Notes under the pieces: generated by a model | The model's database searches: none | What the model saw: the letters and a program-made list of their open reading frames with translations, nothing else | Told to the model about the DNA's origin: nothing | From: Mesobacterium pallidum | GTDB taxonomy: Bacteria; Pseudomonadota; Alphaproteobacteria; Rhodobacterales; Rhodobacteraceae | Direction: 5' to 3' | DNA: 64,000 bases | Assembly: GCF_019966535.1 (NCBI RefSeq) | Contig: NZ_JAIMID010000015.1 | Coordinates: 85,799-149,798, forward strand | Shown here: positions 25,534-34,191 of the stretch, piece by piece | Layout of the letters: every line of letters begins with the position of its first letter | Numbering within the stretch: position 1 is the first letter of the stretch | Position numbers and translations under genes: made by a program

Positions 25534-27068
25534 GGGGCCAGCAGGCCCATCGCCTCGAGCCTGGCCAGCAGCCCGGACACCAGCGCCTGCGGGTCGGGCG
25601 CCCTTGGCGCCGCCAGGTCCAGCGGGTCGTCCTCGGCCGTCACCAGCGCCGGCAGCGCCCCGGCCAGCGCGGCGTGGTCGCGGGTGCCGTCGATCAGCGG
25701 CAGCGCCTGCCGGATCTCGGGGCCGATGCGCAGCGGGGCGTGGTGCAGGGTGGTGACCCAGTCCTGCCCGGCCGCCAGCTCGGCCCGCGCGATATCCAGC
25801 ACCCGCGGCCGGTCGTCCGCCGCCCGCCCCGAGCTGACGGGGCCGGCCAGCACATGGGTGTAGCCGGCCACGGCGGTGCGCAGCAGCGCCTCCATCACCC
25901 GCTCGGACAGGCGCTCGGGCGCGATGCCGGGCAGGCCCTGCAGGCCCGCCAGCAGATCGCGCGGGGTGCGTGTTTCGGGCCAGGCGCGGCCCAGGGCGTC
26001 GAGCGCCTGGATCACCCCCGGATCGTTGGTCTTGAGCCCGCTGCCATCGGGTCGGGCCAGCCGCCGCTCGGCCGCGCCCGGCTCGCCGGGCTGGACGCGC
26101 AGCTGGCTGGCATAGTGCAGCCCGGCCATGCGCCGCGGCTCGGCCCGGCGCGCGACGCGGGCGGCGGCTTCGGCCGGCACCAGCAGGGTCTGGCGGAACT
26201 GCCGTCCTTGCAGGAAATCGGTGTATTGCTCGTAGCTTTCCACCCCCGGCCCGGCCATGGCGCGCACCAGCTGGTCGCGCTGCGGATCGACCATGCCCGG
26301 AAAGGCCAGCGCCAGCCGCGATTCCGTCAGGAAGGCCAGGCCGCGCGCCCGGGCGTCGGCCATGAACTCGTGGAAATAGCAGGGCCGGTTGTCCTCGACC
26401 AGGAACTCGGACATCAGGTAATTCTCGGCCAGGGTCGACAGCGCCTCGGCCTCCTGCCGCAGAAGCTGGCCGTAGGTGGTCTTGTCGGACGAGCCCTTGG
26501 CCAGCTGTTCCAGCAGCCAGCGCCCGCGCGCCACCCGGTCGGCGGGGCTGCGCGCGGGATCGTCGTCGAACTGGAAGATGTCGCGCACGATCTTGCGCTG
26601 CTGCCAGCCGGGCAGCACGTTGTAGCTGACATAGCCGATGCCATCGGGGGCAAGGCAGCGCCCCAGGAGGTCGAGGATGCGGCCCTGCACCCCGGCCGGC
26701 ACCCAGCTGTAAAGCCCATGCGCGATGATGTAATCCTGCGGGCCCGGGTCCAGCCCGTCCTCGCCCAGGTCGCCCTGCCGGATCTCGATATTCGTCAGCC
26801 CCAGCGCCGCGATCCGGTCGCCCGCGATCTCGACATGGCGCTGCGACAGGTCGATGCCGAGGAACCGCGCCCCCGGGTAGCGCGCGGCCAGCGGGATCAG
26901 GTTCCCGCCCGAGGCGCAGCCCAGCTCGAGCACCCGCGCCGTGGCGACCGGCGGCGGGGTCAGCCCCAGCGCCACCCCCAGCGCCGCCATCTGCTCGGGC
27001 CGGGTGTCGGGGAAGGGATAGGAGGTATAGGGCAGGTCGTTGAAGAAGCCTCCGGGGGCGTCGGTCAT
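25494..27068 (-). CDS. Class I SAM-dependent methyltransferase with C-terminal regulatory domain
   Basis: Predicted methyltransferase of 524 residues. The SAM-binding motif I is VLELGCASGGN (residues 47-57), followed by the acidic strand FLGIDLSQ and a motif like DYIIAHGLYSWV. After the Rossmann part comes a long region with FHEFMADARARGLAFLTE, typical of the methyltransferase regulatory domain family (MethyTransf_Reg). The C-terminal part has a repeated Leu/Ala-rich helical character. The substrate is unknown; relatives with this domain act on diverse targets. The start is taken at the ATG at 27068, which has an AAGGAC ribosome site and begins MTDAPGGFF. An upstream in-frame start at 27155 adds a basic, poorly conserved-looking tail. 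It is divergent from the Hcp-RTX gene across 145 bases, and its 3' end lies within a tandem repeat. Confidence 0.85.
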   Translation of the reverse strand: MTDAPGGFFNDLPYTSYPFPDTRPEQMAALGVALGLTPPPVATARVLELGCASGGNLIPLAARYPGARFLGIDLSQRHVEIAGDRIAALGLTNIEIRQGDLGEDGLDPGPQDYIIAHGLYSWVPAGVQGRILDLLGRCLAPDGIGYVSYNVLPGWQQRKIVRDIFQFDDDPARSPADRVARGRWLLEQLAKGSSDKTTYGQLLRQEAEALSTLAENYLMSEFLVEDNRPCYFHEFMADARARGLAFLTESRLALAFPGMVDPQRDQLVRAMAGPGVESYEQYTDFLQGRQFRQTLLVPAEAAARVARRAEPRRMAGLHYASQLRVQPGEPGAAERRLARPDGSGLKTNDPGVIQALDALGRAWPETRTPRDLLAGLQGLPGIAPERLSERVMEALLRTAVAGYTHVLAGPVSSGRAADDRPRVLDIARAELAAGQDWVTTLHHAPLRIGPEIRQALPLIDGTRDHAALAGALPALVTAEDDPLDLAAPRAPDPQALVSGLLARLEAMGLLAPPAPDAARPTSPA

Positions 27069-27213
27069 GGCAGGCGTCCTTGCAGGGTCCTCCCGTTTGA
27101 ACCCGATGCGGGTCGGCTTGGCAAGCGCGCGGGGCCGCCGGAACAATTGACGCAATGTGCCGCTTCGTGCGATCCTGAACGCGATTTTCAGATCCGATTA
27201 TTACGGGGCCGCC

Positions 27214-30200
27214 ATGGCGATCGACTATTACCTCGAGATCGACGGCGTGCTCGCCAATGGGACCGATCCGGACCTGCCCTCGGGCAAGCTGACGGACTGG
27301 TCGGCCCAGTTCACCACCCTGCCGGACCGCAAGGGAACGGTGCTCGAGTCCTTCCACGTCACCTTCGACTCGGACGCCGGGCTGGCCGACCTGATGTTGC
27401 GGACTCTGTCCGGCAAGATCATGCTGTCGGGCGAGATCACCGGCTACGACAGCGGCGACAAGGCCCGGACCGGGACCGAGATCGAAAGCCTGCGGCTGGC
27501 CGAGTTCATCGTCACCGATATCGAGGACATCTCGAACGGCGGTTTCAAGGTTTCGTTCGGCGCGGGCGAGCTTGGCTGGAAATCGCAGCGGATCGGTTCG
27601 GATGGCGGGACGACGACCCATGATTTCGCCTGGGATTTCGCGACCCAGAGCGAGATCGGTTTTCGCAGCCTGCCATCCCCGGACGGCCTCCTGGCCGATG
27701 TCGGACCCGAGACGAACCTGGACTACTACATCGCCTTCGACGGCGTGCAGGGCGACAGCCGGCTTGGCGATTCGGACGGGTTCTTCAAGCTGGGGGACAT
27801 CGCGTCCTTTGCCTTCGAGCAGGCCGGGCGCGGCCGCGTGGCGATCGACGATTTCAGGGTGGCGCTCGACGGCGGGACGGTGATGCCGGCCATGCTCAGG
27901 CAGTTGACCTCCGGCAAGCTCTTCGATGCAGCGCAGGTCATCGGCCTCAACTTCGCGGGTGACCGGGTCTACGAGCTGGCGCTCGAGGACGTGATCGTGA
28001 CCGGGGTGGACAGCGGCTCGGGCGTGGACGCGCTGACGCTCGATTTCTCCAAGATCGGGTTGACGCTGACCTCGCCAGCGGGGGCCCGGCTGGGCAGTTT
28101 CGGCTGGGATCTCGTCGATGACGCGGCCATCGACGCCGCGACCGTGGCCCTGCCGACGGTGCCTGGCGGGGCAGAGGCCCCCTACCTCGTGGCAGACCGT
28201 TATTTCATCGCCATAGACGGGCTCAACGGCGATCTGCCGGTCGGCACGCTCGGTTCAATGGGCCGGGACCTGGGCGGCTGGTTCGAGCTGAGCGATTTCG
28301 ACCTCGATTTCGCGTCGGACCTGGGCCGCGTGGTCCAGAATGGGTTCACGGCCGAGATGGCCGGAAATGCCGGCTTTGCGGGCATCATCGAGCTGATCCG
28401 CGACCGGTCCAGCGTGGCGGCGGTCGAGGTGCTGGGCGTCTCGACCCTGACCGAGATACCCACGCTGGCCGAGCGCTACGCCTTCGAGAACGTGCTCTTT
28501 TTCGACGCCGAGGATACGGGCCCCGGCGGGTTCACCTTCGCCGCGAACATGGCCCGCATGGGGGTCGAGAGCTTCGTGGCGTCTGAGACGGGGCGCCCCG
28601 TCTCAAAGGCCGAGTTCGGGTTCGATTTCGCGCTGGACACCGAGATCAGCCCGCCGACCCCGGGCCTGCGCGCCAAGTTCGGCGGGGAGACGGCGGACGA
28701 AGGCCCCTTTGCCCGGTATTACCTCAGCATCGACGGGCTGGCCGGGTCGGCCGCCGGGCCGGACCACCTTGGCGAGACCCTGATCACCGGGCTCAAGTGG
28801 GGCGCGGAAACCCCGACCGGCAAGAGCTCCAAGTTCCAGCCCGACGCGCTGACGATCACCGGCGACCTGGACGCGCTGCTGCCCGGGCTGATGAAATCCG
28901 CGGCGCTGGGCAGCGGGTTTGACGCGCTCGAGGTCAAGTCGTTCAGCATCGGCAGCGAAGGCGAACGCCTCGGCACCCACTACGTGCTGAACAACGCCCG
29001 CGTCACCGGGATCGAGATGAACGGCACCGGCCCCGATTCGGTGACCTTCTCCCTCGGCACCGCCTTCGGGGTCGAGCAATTCCGCTACGGGGGCTCCGGG
29101 ACCGGCACCCTGGTCGGGACCGACCGGTTCGCCCATGATTTCATCCTTCAGGGTGCGACCGATTTCGAAAAGCTGTCGCTGGTCCAGTCAGAAATCTTCG
29201 GCGGCAGCACCCCGGTCGAGGAGGAGGTCAGCAGCTACATCAAGATCGACGGTGTGGACGGCGTCCGCTACCCCGAGGCTTCGCGCGAAACCGGCCTGAT
29301 GAAGCTGTCGGACTATTCGCTCGACATCTCGGCCCCCTTGGCGGGGCGCCCGGGCTTCGGCGCGCTGCAGCTGACCTTCGAGGACGACACTGGGCTGGTC
29401 GCGCTGACCGAGATGGCGCTGACGGGCAAGAAGATCAGCGGCGCGCAATTGCTCGAGATCGCGGACGGGGCGACGCACGAGGGCGAGGCCTTCCTTGACG
29501 CCCGTCTTGGCGGGGCGCAGGTGCTGAAGGTCGAGGACATCGCCGGCGGCGGCTTCAAGGTCGACATGGCCTACGAGGTGCTGACGATCGACAGCTTCCT
29601 CGCCGATTCCAAGTCGAGCCCGGTGCTGGCCCTGGCCTATGGCTACGATGTCGCCAATGGCGAGACCTTCGAAGGCAACGTCAGCGTCCGTGGCGGGCTT
29701 GACCGTGGCCCGGTCGATGACAGCGCCGACACGCAGTATTTCCTTTATATCGAGGACATTCCCGGCAACACCGAGGATGCCAAGCACAAGGACTGGATCG
29801 ACATCCTGTCCATGGGCCAGGTCACCCAGGGCGGGCTGCGCCCCGACATGAGCCAGCTGACGCTGGAAATCGACGCCATCGGCAGCCAGGCCCCGCTGGT
29901 GGAAAAGATGATGAAGGGCGAGAACCTCGGCACGGTGGTGATCGAAGGCATGACCTTTGGCGAGGTCGGGCTGACCTACAAGATGGAGAAGGTCCTGGTC
30001 ACCAGCCTGTCGCTCGGCGACTCGGCGGGCCCGGATGCGCGCGGCGGCTCCGGGCAGCACCTGGTGCTGTCCTTCGACCGGGTCGAGGTCTCGTCGGTCG
30101 CACGCGCGGTCACCTCGAGCGCCGAGAACGCGGTGGGCTGGGACCAGAGCAAGCTCGCGGTCTACGACCCGCTCGGGTCGCGCCCGCCGCAGGACGTGGA

Positions 30201-31401
30201 CACGGCGGCCAACGCGGTCAACGAGAACGCCGCGCCGGGCACCGCGGTGGGGATCACGGCCTTTTCGACCATCGGCGCGGCCTATGCTCTGTCGGTCAAT
30301 CCCGGCGGGCTTTTTGCCATCGATGCCGCGACCGGGGTGGTGACGCTGGCCCAGTCCCCCGATTACGAGCAGACGGGCGACACCGTGCGGATCGAGGTCC
30401 GGGCCGGGACCGACGGCGGCACCTTCGCCAGCTCCTTCGACGTGACCATCCTGGACGAGCCGGGGCTGCTGCTGACCGGGACCGACGGCGACGACAAGCT
30501 CATCGGCGGCGCCGAGGACGACCAGGTCTATGCCGGCAAGGGCGCGGACGTGATCCGGACCTATGCCGACGACGACTACGTGCAGGCCGGGGCCGGCCAT
30601 GACGAGGTGCGCACCTTTGCCGGCAACGACACCGTCTTTGGCGGGCACGGCAACGATTCGATCTTTTCCGGCGACGGCAACGACGCGGTCGATGGCGGCC
30701 CCGGCGACGACGTGATCGACGCCGGCGCGGGCCGGGACACGGTGACCGGCGGCGACGGCAACGACATCGTCACGCTCGGCAGGGGCGCGGACACCTATAC
30801 CGAGGACGACGCGGGAGGCGGCTCGGACGACCTCGTGCGCGGCGGCGGCGGCGCCGACGAGCTGCGCACCGGTGCCGGGAACGATTCGGTCTTTGGCCAG
30901 AACGGCCGCGACGCGATCTATTCCGGTGACGGCGACGATCACGTCGAGGGCGGCGCCCATGACGACAGGGTTGCGGCCGGGGCCGGCAATGACACCGTGC
31001 TGGGGCAGGGCGGCAACGACCTCGTGTATCTCGGCGCGGGCGACGACATCTTCCTCGACGACAAGGGCAATGGCAGCGACACCGTCTTCGGCGGTGCCGG
31101 TCGCGACTGGATCGAGCTGATGGGCGGCGACGACAAGGTCTCGGGCGGCAGCGACGAGGACACCTTCACCTTCCACGCCGCCATGGGCGAGGATTCGGTC
31201 ACCGATTTCGAGGTCAAGTTCGACATCCTGCGGCTGGACCAATCCATCTGGGGCGGGGGTCTGACCGCGACCGAGGCCATCCTGAAATTCGGCACGGAAA
31301 TCGGCGGCGACGTGGTGCTGACCTTCGACGCCGACAACGCGATCCACCTGGTCGGCGGAGACTCCCTCGAGCTGGTGGCCGCGACCACGGAATTGTTCTG
31401 A
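27214..31401 (+). CDS. RTX protein with six tandem Hcp-like domains and one cadherin-like domain
   Basis: The 1,395-residue protein has three parts. Residues 1-~985 hold six units of about 150-173 residues beginning at 27214, 27721, 28198, 28714, 29233 and 29734. Each opens with [Y/S]Y-[I/F/L]-x-I-[D/E]-G-[V/L] and has a mid strand like FHVTFDSDAGLxxLM, a SGK-type turn, and a late strand like LxxVxVTxxxxG. This is the Hcp (type VI secretion tube) fold pattern; unit six (IEDIPGNTEDAKHKDWIDIL) matches Hcp best. A cadherin-like unit (NAVNENAAPG ... GLFAIDAATGVVTL) follows. Then come many GGxGxDx RTX nonapeptides (30475-31200) and a C-terminal tail ending LELVAATTELF, as in type I secreted proteins. 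No signal peptide is present. The start is the ATG at 27214; a GTG at 27157 would add 19 residues outside the first Hcp unit. Other T6SS genes are absent, so this is probably a type I substrate (inference). Confidence 0.88.
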   Translation: MAIDYYLEIDGVLANGTDPDLPSGKLTDWSAQFTTLPDRKGTVLESFHVTFDSDAGLADLMLRTLSGKIMLSGEITGYDSGDKARTGTEIESLRLAEFIVTDIEDISNGGFKVSFGAGELGWKSQRIGSDGGTTTHDFAWDFATQSEIGFRSLPSPDGLLADVGPETNLDYYIAFDGVQGDSRLGDSDGFFKLGDIASFAFEQAGRGRVAIDDFRVALDGGTVMPAMLRQLTSGKLFDAAQVIGLNFAGDRVYELALEDVIVTGVDSGSGVDALTLDFSKIGLTLTSPAGARLGSFGWDLVDDAAIDAATVALPTVPGGAEAPYLVADRYFIAIDGLNGDLPVGTLGSMGRDLGGWFELSDFDLDFASDLGRVVQNGFTAEMAGNAGFAGIIELIRDRSSVAAVEVLGVSTLTEIPTLAERYAFENVLFFDAEDTGPGGFTFAANMARMGVESFVASETGRPVSKAEFGFDFALDTEISPPTPGLRAKFGGETADEGPFARYYLSIDGLAGSAAGPDHLGETLITGLKWGAETPTGKSSKFQPDALTITGDLDALLPGLMKSAALGSGFDALEVKSFSIGSEGERLGTHYVLNNARVTGIEMNGTGPDSVTFSLGTAFGVEQFRYGGSGTGTLVGTDRFAHDFILQGATDFEKLSLVQSEIFGGSTPVEEEVSSYIKIDGVDGVRYPEASRETGLMKLSDYSLDISAPLAGRPGFGALQLTFEDDTGLVALTEMALTGKKISGAQLLEIADGATHEGEAFLDARLGGAQVLKVEDIAGGGFKVDMAYEVLTIDSFLADSKSSPVLALAYGYDVANGETFEGNVSVRGGLDRGPVDDSADTQYFLYIEDIPGNTEDAKHKDWIDILSMGQVTQGGLRPDMSQLTLEIDAIGSQAPLVEKMMKGENLGTVVIEGMTFGEVGLTYKMEKVLVTSLSLGDSAGPDARGGSGQHLVLSFDRVEVSSVARAVTSSAENAVGWDQSKLAVYDPLGSRPPQDVDTAANAVNENAAPGTAVGITAFSTIGAAYALSVNPGGLFAIDAATGVVTLAQSPDYEQTGDTVRIEVRAGTDGGTFASSFDVTILDEPGLLLTGTDGDDKLIGGAEDDQVYAGKGADVIRTYADDDYVQAGAGHDEVRTFAGNDTVFGGHGNDSIFSGDGNDAVDGGPGDDVIDAGAGRDTVTGGDGNDIVTLGRGADTYTEDDAGGGSDDLVRGGGGADELRTGAGNDSVFGQNGRDAIYSGDGDDHVEGGAHDDRVAAGAGNDTVLGQGGNDLVYLGAGDDIFLDDKGNGSDTVFGGAGRDWIELMGGDDKVSGGSDEDTFTFHAAMGEDSVTDFEVKFDILRLDQSIWGGGLTATEAILKFGTEIGGDVVLTFDADNAIHLVGGDSLELVAATTELF
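30475..31200 (+). repeat. RTX calcium-binding nonapeptide array
   Basis: The C-terminal part of the Hcp-RTX protein holds well over a dozen glycine/aspartate nonapeptides of the form GGxGxDxxx (for example GGDGNDIVT, GQGGNDLVY, GGAGRDWIE), interspersed with diverged ones (AGAGHDEVR). Such repeats fold into a calcium-bound beta roll outside the cell and are the hallmark of type I secreted proteins. A non-repeat tail of about 65 residues follows, with DFEVKFDILRLD, matching the usual region before the export signal. Confidence 0.92.
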
Positions 31402-31458
31402 GGCTTTGACCTTGCGTTAACGCGGCTGACCTAGTTTGGCCGTGTACAACGCCGGGGA

Positions 31459-32943
31459 ATGCCAATGGTTACGGCCAATCGATCCGAGTTCGTTCGGGCC
31501 TTCAAGATCGACGACACGATGCTCAAGAACGTCCAGGCTGTCTGGGCGATCGTGGGCCCCGAAATCGACCGTGTCCTCGAGAATTTCTACGAGGTGGTGC
31601 AGGCCGACCAGGAAACGGCGCGGTTCTTCCCGTCGCCGGCCATCGTGGCCCATGCCAAGGCGGCGCAAAAGCAGCATTGGACACGGCTGTTCACCGGCGG
31701 GTTCAACGGCGACTACTTCGACAGCGCGGAACGGGTCGGGGCGATCCATTACAAGATCGACCTGCCGTTCATGTCCTACATCTCGGGCTATTGTATGGCC
31801 TGCAACCAGATGATGGATGTGCTGGTGCGCCGGTCGCAGCCGATGCTGGGCAAGGGGCGGCGCACCTCGGTAATGTGCCAGGCGCTCAGCACGCTGCTGT
31901 TCATCGACATCCAGGCGGTGATCGACGCCTATTTCCGGGCGCAAAGCGCCGACCAGACCAAGGCGTTCCAGTACATGTCCGAGGCGATTCGCGCCTTGTC
32001 GGACGGCAACCTCGAATCCCGCGTCAGGAACACGCCCGACGATCCCTTCCCCGCCCGGTTCGACGAGATCCGGCGCGTCTACAACGGGCTTTGCGACACG
32101 CTGCAATCGGTCTTCGTGCATATCGAGGACAGCGCGGTGCGGGTCAAGGAAGCCTCGGCCGAGATCCTCAACTCCTCCGAATCGCTGTCCGACAAGGCGC
32201 AGGCGCAGGCCGCCTCGCTGGAACAGGCGGCCGCCGCGCTGACGCAGCTCTCGGCCTCGGTCCAGAACACCCGCGCGCATTTCGATTCCGTCAAGGCGGT
32301 CACCGCCGAGAACCACGCCCATGCGGACCGCGGCCAGAACGTGTCGGAACAGGTGCAGGCCGCGATGCAGCGCATCGACACCTCGTCGCAAGAGATCGAG
32401 GAGATCGTGAGGTCGATCGAGGAGATCAGCTTCCAGACCAACCTGCTGGCGCTGAACGCAGGGGTCGAGGCGGCGCGCGCCGGGGAATCCGGCGCCGGCT
32501 TCTCGATCGTCGCCTCCGAAGTGCGGGCCCTGGCCGGGCGCGCGGCCACGGCCACGGAGTCGATCAAGGTGCTGATCGACAAGAACCGCCAGGACATCGG
32601 CAAGGGCGTGAGCCTTGTCGGCGAATCCGTCTCGGCGCTGGAAAAGATCCGAACCTCGGCCGACAATGTCGCCAAGGAGATCGAGGGGCTGCACAAGAAC
32701 GCCGGGGAACAGGCGCTCGCCATCCGCGAGATCGAGAACACGGTATCCCACATCGACGGCACGACGCAGCACAACGCGCACCTGGCGTCCGAGCTGACGG
32801 ATCATTGCCGGGGGCTCTCGGCACAGGCCGATCACCTCGAGAACCCTTTTGCCGTCTTCGAAAAGGCGACACGCGCCCGGGTGGTCGAAACGGCCGAGGA
32901 TCTCGGGCACCAGGCGCCGAAACGCCGCGCCGCCAATGGCTGA
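31459..32943 (+). CDS. Soluble globin-coupled methyl-accepting chemotaxis protein
   Basis: Oxygen or redox sensor for chemotaxis, 494 residues. Residues ~1-170 match the protoglobin sensor domain, with the likely proximal haem histidine at H97 in GAIHYKIDLPFMSYISGY. A linker with helix-breaking NLESRVRNTPDDPF leads to an MCP signalling domain whose hairpin tip is EEISFQTNLLALNAGVEAAR (~316-335), followed by EVRALAGRAATATESIK. No transmembrane segment is visible, so the protein is cytoplasmic like HemAT. The C-terminus (RRAANG) lacks a CheR-binding pentapeptide. A second ATG at 31465 has a better-spaced GGGGA site than the ATG at 31459. It starts 57 bases after the Hcp-RTX stop; a palindrome GCGTTAACGC (31413-31422) lies in that gap and may belong to its own promoter. 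No che genes are nearby. Confidence 0.9.
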   Translation: MPMVTANRSEFVRAFKIDDTMLKNVQAVWAIVGPEIDRVLENFYEVVQADQETARFFPSPAIVAHAKAAQKQHWTRLFTGGFNGDYFDSAERVGAIHYKIDLPFMSYISGYCMACNQMMDVLVRRSQPMLGKGRRTSVMCQALSTLLFIDIQAVIDAYFRAQSADQTKAFQYMSEAIRALSDGNLESRVRNTPDDPFPARFDEIRRVYNGLCDTLQSVFVHIEDSAVRVKEASAEILNSSESLSDKAQAQAASLEQAAAALTQLSASVQNTRAHFDSVKAVTAENHAHADRGQNVSEQVQAAMQRIDTSSQEIEEIVRSIEEISFQTNLLALNAGVEAARAGESGAGFSIVASEVRALAGRAATATESIKVLIDKNRQDIGKGVSLVGESVSALEKIRTSADNVAKEIEGLHKNAGEQALAIREIENTVSHIDGTTQHNAHLASELTDHCRGLSAQADHLENPFAVFEKATRARVVETAEDLGHQAPKRRAANG

Positions 32944-33008
32944 GGCCGCCCCGATTGCCCGAAGCCAAAGGCGAGACCCGGGGAGGCGGGTTGCCGCCCT
33001 TGCCATAT

Positions 33009-33028
33009 GACACCACTCCTTTAGTGTC
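33009..33028. promoter_or_regulatory. Palindrome GACAC-N10-GTGTC upstream of the amidohydrolase/P450 pair
   Basis: A perfect 5-base inverted repeat (GACAC at 33009-33013, GTGTC at 33024-33028) lies about 45 bases before the amidohydrolase ATG in an AT-richer patch. It may be an operator, but the arms are short and no regulator gene is adjacent, so this is a weak call. Confidence 0.3.
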
Positions 33029-33072
33029 CCTGCACGCCAGAAATACGGCGCGCGAACGAAGGGACAGGACAC

Positions 33073-34191
33073 ATGGCAACCTACTTCTACCGCAGGTTGG
33101 CGGAGGAAATCCGTGACCTTGGCGGGATGCACAACGCACACCTGCATCTCGACCGGGCCAATACGCTCGAGGATGGTTTCGTCGATCACGGTCGGCTCTC
33201 CGTGCTCGCCAGTTCCCACATCTCGCTGCAGAAGAAACACGCGCTGATCCAGACAGTGCACGAGGGGCCGGCCTATGACCGGGACAACCTGCTGGGCCGG
33301 GTGTCGGACACGGTGGACGAGATGATCGCCGTCAACACCACGCTGGCCGACACCATGGTCGACGTGACCCCGGACCGGGTCGGCACCGATGCACTGGACT
33401 GGGTGATGGACTATGCCGCCAGCGTGACGGACCGCATCAGGATCCGCGCCGCCGCCTACACGCCGCTGGGGTTCCGTGACAGCGAACCCGAACGTTGGCG
33501 CATCTTCGAGGAGGGCGTCGCCAAGGCGGATTTCATCGGCTCCCTGCCCGAGGCGGACGATGTCGGCGACTATCCCGAAAACATCGGGTTCGAGGAGCAT
33601 TGCACCCGCATGCTCGACCTCGCCAAGCGCACCGGCAAGATGGTCCATGTCCACACCGACCAGCGCAACGTGCCGGGCGAGGACGGGACCGAGCGGCTGA
33701 TCCGCGTGATGCGCCGCGAGACCGGCGCGATGAGCGACGCCGATGGCCAGCCGCTGATCTGGGCGGTGCACATGATCTCGCCCTCGACCTACGACGATGC
33801 CCGCTGGCAGGCCTTCGTCGAGGGCATGCTCGAATGCAACATCGGCGTGATCTCCTGCCCCTCGGCGGCGATCGGGATGCGCCAGATCCGCCCGGTGATG
33901 ACGCCGAATTACAACTCGATCCCTCGGATCCTCGAGCTGGCCGCCGCCGGGGTGCCGATCCGGCTGGGGTCGGACAACGTGGCCGACATGTGCTCGCCTT
34001 CGACCACGGCGAACCTGGTGGACGAGGTCTTCACACTCTCGGGCGCGATCCGTTACTACGAGCCGCATATCCTGGCCAAGTTCGCCGCCGGCAAGCCGCT
34101 GACCGATGGCGAGCGGCAGGAAATCATCGACCACCTGGAAAAGAACGATGAAGAGATTGCGAAAGTGGTTCGGCGCTGGGCCGACGCCTGA
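33073..34191 (+). CDS. Amidohydrolase-superfamily enzyme (cytosine deaminase-like)
   Basis: Predicted metal-dependent hydrolase or deaminase of 372 residues. Metal-ligand motifs of the amidohydrolase superfamily are visible in order: H23-x-H25 in MHNAHLHLDR, H192/H194 in MVHVHTDQ, H233 in WAVHMIS, and D301 in LGSDNVADMCSP. The last motif resembles cytosine deaminase and N-isopropylammelide hydrolase relatives (GxD near a Pro-rich turn) more than dihydroorotase. No signal peptide; cytoplasmic. A strong ribosome site (AGGGACAGG) precedes the ATG. Its end overlaps the P450 start by 44 bases, which suggests translational coupling, so both probably act on one substrate. The exact substrate cannot be read from the sequence. 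Confidence 0.82.
   Translation: MATYFYRRLAEEIRDLGGMHNAHLHLDRANTLEDGFVDHGRLSVLASSHISLQKKHALIQTVHEGPAYDRDNLLGRVSDTVDEMIAVNTTLADTMVDVTPDRVGTDALDWVMDYAASVTDRIRIRAAAYTPLGFRDSEPERWRIFEEGVAKADFIGSLPEADDVGDYPENIGFEEHCTRMLDLAKRTGKMVHVHTDQRNVPGEDGTERLIRVMRRETGAMSDADGQPLIWAVHMISPSTYDDARWQAFVEGMLECNIGVISCPSAAIGMRQIRPVMTPNYNSIPRILELAAAGVPIRLGSDNVADMCSPSTTANLVDEVFTLSGAIRYYEPHILAKFAAGKPLTDGERQEIIDHLEKNDEEIAKVVRRWADA

Noticed and set aside
25522..27623. Long frames on both strands over the methyltransferase (649 and 699 codons)
   Set aside because: Low-complexity composition and no family pattern; the methyltransferase frame has clear SAM-binding motifs.
27214..30180. A type VI secretion locus
   Set aside because: Only Hcp-like domains are present. 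No sheath, baseplate, ClpV, VgrG or membrane-complex gene is seen, and the protein has RTX repeats instead.
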